Of a stretch of DNA of 64,000 nt, positions 58,441 through 64,000 are shown piece after piece. The notes under the pieces were generated by a model. The model saw only the letters and a program-made list of their open reading frames with translations, was not told where the DNA came from and did no database searches. The translations under genes were made by a program, and so were the position numbers. The stretch covers positions 57,390,753-57,454,752 of the forward strand of contig CM043959.1 of assembly GCA_014529385.2 (NCBI GenBank), read 5' to 3'. Origin of the DNA: Adiantum capillus-veneris (lineage: Eukaryota > Streptophyta > Polypodiopsida > Polypodiales > Pteridaceae). Each line of letters opens with the position of its first letter. Within the stretch, counting starts at the first letter, position 1.

Positions 58441-60324
58441 GAGGTTGATCCAGCAAATGCAATGGATGCATAAGAACAGCCATTCTGCCAATACGCCTCG
58501 GGTCTCTGCTATCTAGAAACCAAACATAGCCTCCTTAACACTAGAATGGTAACAGGACACTTTTGTGTCCTGTTAAGGGACCATTTTGCTTGAATTATTT
58601 GAAGAGTATGAAAATGAATTTCTAGGTGCTATATATCCACAAAGGTGTCTTATGAGATGAAAAAAACTTAGCATTTTTTTTGGAGTATCGATCTCACCAT
58701 TAATCTTACTCTTGCACAACATTTTTGAACCTAAACTGTGTGAAAAAACGGGTCCTGTTTTTGGCTTTTTTTTCAAATTTTGGCAACTATACCACTCTAA
58801 ACTTCATGTTTGTGAGGTTTAGATGGCTAGAGGTCAGGCCTTCATAGTTCTCAACATGTTTTGATGCTTGTAGGGAGAGCTAAGTGTTAAAATTGAAAGT
58901 TATGACCAATTTACAAGAATTGCATAATCCTGTTTTTTGGCCAAAGTTAGCACTTTTATGATTTTTTTGGTGGCTTTCTTGATATCCAAATTCAATTTTG
59001 ATTATGTAAGTGTAATGTATAACATAAAGCTAGTCTTCCTTGAGTTTTGGAGGACCTAATATGCTATATAGCATAGTATATGATGATGGTTGAGTTTTTT
59101 GATTGCTGAAGAATACGATACATTTTAGAGTAGCAAGTATAACTTTCTCAATATTGCTAGTTTCTTAGGCCAATTGTGTCTATTTTGTAGGTAGTAACCA
59201 TATCTAATCATAGAGTACAAACTTGGCTAGACATTGAGTAGTTTCTATGGGTTTCTAGAGGTCATAATGCTAAACCCAGTTTTTTCATGTTTGCTGTATT
59301 TAGCACTTTATCATTGCCCCCAAGGTTCCAATCGTAAGAGATCCATTATCCTTTTGACATGCTCCATGGCTCCTTTTGAATCCAAAGGCCCAAAGGGAAC
59401 TAAGAAAACATGTATATAGTATCTGTATTGAGCGTGACTATAGAAACTTTGATGATAGGTCCACAGAATGGCAAAAATGCAACCTTTTTGTACCTATTGT
59501 TTTTGCCCAAAAAAAAATTAGTGAGGTAAAAGCAACCATATGTTTTGGTCACTAACCCATTGAAGTTAAAGGGGCATTTTACCTCATGTCCTACAAAAAT
59601 CCCCACTCTTATTTATATGCAATCAATCGTAAGAAATTGCTGTTTTGGGCAAAATGCACTGGTCCATCAACTTTGGAGACTTGTAGTGACCAAGGAATGA
59701 GAAAAATTACAAGTTTCTCATTTTTTCCATATGTAGTAGTTATTGAACTATAAGCTCATGAAAGGATTTTTCAAAATGAGTGGATCTACTATGGTTTTGG
59801 AATTTTTTTCCCAAAACCCTGAAAGGACACTTTTATGTCCTATTAGGTTACCATTCTAGTGTTAATGTCCTCTGTGATGTTTGTAGAACGATGAGCTTGC
59901 CCGTTGACATGCTAAGACTGAAAAAGGATTGTTCTCATCTTGTAAATGGAGTCGTGCATTCACAAAACCGATGTTTTTTCTATGTATGCCCAACGACTTT
60001 GCAAGTGTTCTATCCGTAAAGGGACATGCATCTACTTCGTCCCTCGAATCAATGCATGGCATCACTGTTGCTCTCTTGAAAAGCATTTTTTTGTCTGAGT
60101 GCGGGACCTTGACTTTTGACAAGGTGTTGCGAATGTTGGGAAGAACTGCTCTCTGTATAGAATGTGCCGAGTTCTACAGGTTGCAAAATAATGGTTGTTG
60201 GAGTAACTGTTCAAAAATCTCTCCAACCGCTCAAGAAACTCTGCTTGACTGTGTACTGATGGGCACGGAGCCGGATCAAGAAAACCTAAAGGAAAAGAGC
60301 TCAACGCATGAACATACATCATGA
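58441..60324 (+). pseudogene. Unrecognised open reading frame split by a TTAA element
   Basis: Plus-strand coding sequence QPFCQYASGLCYLETKHSLL runs to 58538 and, across the inserted element, continues in the same frame after one TTAA as NVLCDVCRTMSLPVDML to a stop at 60019. A second frame at 59929-60324 (SLESMHGITVALLKSIFLSE...) looks equally codon-like, so a frame shift between them is likely. No domain is recognised. It might be a downstream part of the decayed plus-strand gene that starts at 44286; that is speculation from orientation and repeat-filled intervals. Confidence 0.4.
58539..59861. mobile_element. Non-autonomous piggyBac-like element (1323 bp)
   Basis: Perfect 15-bp terminal inverted repeats CACTAGAATGGTAAC / GTTACCATTCTAGTG are flanked on both sides by TTAA (58535-58538, 59862-59865), the strict target of piggyBac transposases. 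Subterminal palindromes AGGACACTTTTGTGTCCT (58554-58571) and AGGACACTTTTATGTCCT (59824-59841) sit near each end. Removing the element and one TTAA restores a continuous reading frame in the flanks, which supports a true insertion. The interior is A+T-rich and has no transposase-sized frame, so it would need an enzyme supplied in trans. TTAA targets also occur in a few other families; piggyBac is the best fit. Confidence 0.8.
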
Positions 60325-60829
60325 AGAGCCCAAGCATCAACAAGACCAAACATGTCACAAACACTCACATTCACCTAATTGAAGAGAAGGCTCCATCCTT
60401 AGAGAGAGAGAGATAGAGAGAACTAAGCACACACAGCAGAGAACCACGTGAAGAGGAAAGAAAGGGAATGCGCTGCAAAAACACCGCACAAAGAAGGAGA
60501 GAAAGGCACTCTGGTCTATGCAAAAACTGCACATAGAGAATACCCTAAACCTGTATGCTTTGTGCCCACGTAGAGAAGGAGACACAGGGGGTGCTCGTAC
60601 GTCGAACACGTCCAAGAACTAGAGGGGGCGATAAAAAATGCATACCCCTCTTTTTTTCTAAATTCCCCCCATCTTCATTACTTATCATTGAGTTTCCTCC
60701 CCGAAAAATCAAATGTAGACTCAAAAGTTCTCCACAACTACTTTAAAAAGAAGCGTCCAAGACAGCCCTTTTGTGGACCACCTATACATGCTTTCACCCA
60801 GGAGCATCCACCCACAATGGATATTCCAA
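60325..60829. other. Non-coding junction
   Basis: A short (GA)n tract at about 60398-60421 and purine-rich sequence; no gene is seen. The next gag remnant starts within or after this stretch. Confidence 0.35.
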
Positions 60830-62990
60830 ACATGTAGTTGATAAAGACCCATTTTCTTGAGAGAGTTTAGACAAAAGATCAGGAGAGAGAAGGACTATAT
60901 AGATACGTAGACGACCGTGAGGTCAACCTTTATAGGTGCTCAAAGCCATACCCAGGAGAGCTAATAGATTACAAACTCTTAAATGTCTATACATACAAAG
61001 TCAATTGTCAATGGAAGTCTATAGTTGTTACAAGTATGGACGAGTTTACGGATCTATAGAAAGCACAAATCTATGAACTGCATTAAAAATAGGTGGATAT
61101 TTGGTCAATGAAGGACCACAAATACCCCCACCATACACGAGGATTCCTACAAGAATTCCAAAAAGGGAGCCACCTGGATTCCCTTCTAGAGAGATAACAA
61201 GACATGAAGTGATGAAAGAGATGGCAGACATGCCTTCTTAAGGACCAATCTGCAAGAGAACGACCAATCCCTTCAAAGAAGAACCTAGGCATAATAGAAG
61301 GCCTGAAACAAGAGAAGGATTGGGAGAGTCTATGATTGGACTTGTAGACAATCGATGGGTTAGACCATCCCAAATCCAAAAATGGCTAAATAGGAAAAAC
61401 TCTAGAGATAAGGATATGAAAGATCACGTAGTGGATTTCAAAATAGTAATTAGAGCAAAGGAAGTTTTTTATTTTGTAACACAGTTTACTGGATTCGGAG
61501 TAACTCTAGAAGATGATGTGGCTACATGGTTCGACTCAGTGGAAAGATGACATTTTGAGACTCTAAACGAGATGTTTGAGGAATTCATCGAATAATTCTT
61601 GCAAAAAGGCATAGCTCAAAATACAATTTCACAAATCCATGGATTCAAGCAAAAAGAGAGTGAATCGATATGCAAAGCGGCATTACGCCTCAAGAGATAA
61701 GTTAAGTTTTGTTCGAGATCTTAACTTTCTACGCAAGCACGATTGATGTTGATCTTTATCCACATAATGAGATATGCGACTCTTCAAAAGGATCTGCATA
61801 TGATAAGGAGCACAACACTAAATGAATTGATCAAACAAGCTCTTTATCTGGTGGATAATTGTGACTATAAACAAAACGATTGTAAGATTCAAGAGGACGA
61901 CACATCCTCTCAGAACAGTGATTCACAGATAAGTAAGTCCATTGGAAAACCAATGACACCTATTGATCAAGAAAACTTTATCAATCAAATGGTCAAGAGG
62001 TTAACTCCTCTTGTGATGTCTAATCCGAGAGAGCTTAAGTGGTGCAAAATTGAGAGAAAATGGACAAACCATATGAGAGAAGAGTATTATTATGGCATGG
62101 AATATGCTAGGGAGAGGTATGTACAACCTATTCTAGTAGCACCTCCTGCACCTAGATATGCTATGGGGAATGTGCGAGGTCCAGTAGGAGTTTCAAGGAC
62201 ACAGCCTGTCTGAGGACAACAACCTTCGTTGCCAGGTGCTAGAATGCATGTAGAAATGAGATACATGTTGATGATGGAAGCATCTAAAAAATAAGCGCTA
62301 GTACCAACTACACTGTGTTATGACAACCAAAGTGGGTACTACCCTTCAAAGCTACAGAAGATGAGAGAAACACGTGGAGTGGTGAGGCCGGTACAACCTC
62401 CACTCCTACATTTTGACCTGAAGAAAGAAGGTATGAGATGGAAGAAAGGACATTGTGGTTCATTATAAATGTAGGCTTAGCAAGGTCAGATCCTATTTGT
62501 AGCCAAGAGGAATTGCATGAAGAAGCTCCTCCACCAGAGGCAGATTGTCACAATCGCCGTGACAACCACTTGGTCAAACAATGTCCTCACAAATGGAGAT
62601 CACACAAGTAAATGCCTATTGTCTTCAATGTGGAGTCATTCACTTGATCCCCACTTGTCCAAAAAACCCAAACCAAGTCATAAAGATCACAAAAAATATC
62701 TCAGGAATTGTTCAGCTACCTAGTAGCTCAAAAAACAAAATCGTCATACCAATTCAGGTAGTTACAAGAGTGCAAGCTCAAAAGGAACCCGCTGAGAACC
62801 CAAAGATAGAGAAAACAGAAACTGACGTGAGTCCAGAGACAGGTGAACCAAAGATCGATGCATCTAGTCAAAAAACCAAGAGAAAATGGAATAGTTGGAA
62901 AGCTAGAAAGGCTAGGATGAAAGCACGTAAGGAACGAGAGAAAAAATCCCTAGCTCTGATGAGCTCACCTAACCTAAAGAGAAGATAAGA
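60830..62990 (+). pseudogene. Second decayed gag remnant, related to 559-2800
   Basis: A broken plus-strand frame parallels the element at the left edge. VNLYRCSKPYPGELIDYKLL (about 60935) is followed by VFYFVTQFTGFGVTLEDDVA ending at TWFDSVER (61465-61550), equivalent to FEGFGMTLEGKALTWFQNIP of the first copy. Next come QIHGFKQKESESICKAALRL (61630), LNELIKQALYLVDNCDYKQ (61820), a KWTNHMREEYYYGMEYARER segment (62062) like the first copy's KWTNH, and one knuckle-like CLQCGVIHLIPTCPKNP (62618). A Lys-rich tail ends at 62988. Stops and shifts are common. No pol follows before the LTR at 63035. Confidence 0.6.
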
Positions 62991-63034
62991 CAACATGAGT
63001 AAAGGGTTGCACCTTCTCTTACACGGACGTCTCA

Positions 63035-63951
63035 ACACAACCTAGATCAACATAATGTCAATTGAGGACACATATGACACGACAAGCATACGGATGCAAT
63101 CTGTTTAGCTTGTAAGGCTGAGACCATCCCACGCATATAACAATCTGGAAGGGCCAGTCTAGCTAAACCACAATCAAGAATCTCACTGCTCTCAACTACA
63201 CCACCTAACCCACATATACACAAATGGAAGGAAACTCATCAAAACATGCCAAAATTGTACAAAACTTAAGGAACACCATCCCCTCACTAGGATACACCTG
63301 TCCCAAAGCATCTACCCTCAAAAACCTCACTCTAGACCCATCTGCAAAAAACGTGTATGAAGACAAAGCCAAAATTTTGAAGTGTTTGAAGTTGAAGTTT
63401 ATGAGTACCTATACGTAGTTTATGTCACCACAATTATAATGACTACTTGCACACAGAAAACAGACATTGTTTGATACACTTACAACCTTAAATAGCTCGT
63501 AGATGTCTGAGTGCGCGTGCTCCATTCCGCCAGGAATGCTTGGCATTGATGCGTAGCTCTTGTTGAGCCTAGCATGATGGTGCAATTGAATCTCCAATGT
63601 GATGAATGAGCAGGGAGTAGTGCCAAGAAGAAGCTCACGCTCTCTCTTTCTCCCTCATACATAGTCAATGTTATCTTCAAAACTTGATATTTATGATAAA
63701 AGTTCTCTTTACAAAATGACTTAGGTACCTTATATACTAAGGCCACCATAGATTAAACCTAAAATAGAGTTCAAGGGATAAAATGGCTTTGTATGTACAA
63801 TCTCGAAGTGCCATTGCACCTCGGCTCTTCTGCAACTAGATTAGCTACTTATTACAAATTATGTTCTTAACCATAATTCATAGCATTTTATAACTCTTGG
63901 AAAATAATTCTTTGTTGAGTTATGTTGTGTTGTTGACCCACGGGTCAACAC
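63035..63951 (-). repeat. 3' LTR of an element running off the right edge
   Basis: On the minus strand it begins TGTTGACCCGTGGGTCAACA, immediately preceded by a polypurine tract AAGGGGGGGAG (63952-63962), so the element body lies to the right, beyond the window. It is homologous to the solo copy 40150-41106 over about 920 bp. The far end near 63035 is where similarity stops. Frames inside it are not genes. Confidence 0.82.
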
Positions 63952-64000
63952 TCCCCCCCTTCGAGTTCATGTTGTCCCTGACATGACATGGTTGTCAATG
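63952..64000 (-). mobile_element. Internal 3' end of a truncated-by-window LTR element
   Basis: The polypurine tract and a few bases of internal sequence of the element whose 3' LTR is 63035-63951. Type cannot be told from what is visible. Confidence 0.6.

Overview
The window is nuclear DNA of a land plant, built almost entirely of mobile elements and their debris. Plant markers are Ty1/copia elements primed from initiator-tRNA-like sites (TGGTATCAGAGC), a PPR-protein fragment, T-rich GT-AG introns and many long (GA/CT)n arrays. From remembered resemblance of several transposon proteins (Ty3 gag with a DPGS protease, SWIM-finger transposase, an HGKG-motif transposase) I suspect a fern or another seed-free plant. 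That placement is inference. No intact cellular gene is visible. The only long intact reading frame is a copia Gag-Pol of 1326 codons. Layout: 1-4.5 kb is a decayed LTR-retroelement gag/protease region (+), and a relative lies at 60.8-63.0 kb (+). 5.1-7.0 kb is a Ty3-type gag/protease fragment (-) with a primer-site-like sequence; the presumed 5' LTR beyond it is split by an old, complete Ty1/copia element (7645-12622, 227-bp LTRs, GCTTC target duplication). 13.3-17.5 kb (-) is a decayed intron-containing gene whose C-terminal half resembles a beta-class SAM-dependent DNA amino-methyltransferase. 18.2-26.1 kb is a complete LTR element with 2.25-kb LTRs and no recognisable pol; each LTR carries a PPR gene fragment, and a 452-bp near-perfect inverted repeat sits close to its primer site. 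26.1-28 kb holds short-motif repeats and a cassette of (GA)n arrays. 28.1-31.3 kb (+) is a decayed MULE-like transposase with a SWIM finger. 33.7-36.2 kb (+) is a decayed Pro/Lys/Glu-rich and coiled-coil coding region. 37.1-38.7 kb is a small non-autonomous copia-like element with very unequal LTRs. 40.15-41.1 kb is a solo LTR-like copy whose relative lies in reverse at 63.0-63.95 kb. 41.6-43.2 kb is a roughly 280-bp-period array of palindrome-bearing units. From 44.3 kb to at least 53.8 kb runs a decayed, apparently intron-containing gene (+) of unknown function. It is interrupted at 44.65 kb by a young, coding-intact Tork/Tnt1-like copia element (44647-49602, LTRs differing at 3 of 192 bases by hand count), and its presumed introns carry AAGTGGT/AAGTGCT-type repeats. 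55.3-57.2 kb (-) is a decayed transposase with an HGKG-x-x-DG block. 58539-59861 is a non-autonomous element with 15-bp terminal repeats flanked by TTAA on both sides, the signature of piggyBac-type transposition, inserted in an open reading frame. Biologically, the region records nested, successive insertions: old broken elements and gene remnants, then the PPR-carrying LTR element and the older copia, then the young copia. Host-like coding material survives only as broken exons between them. The methyltransferase-like pseudogene, the piggyBac-like element and the palindrome array are the most unusual parts.
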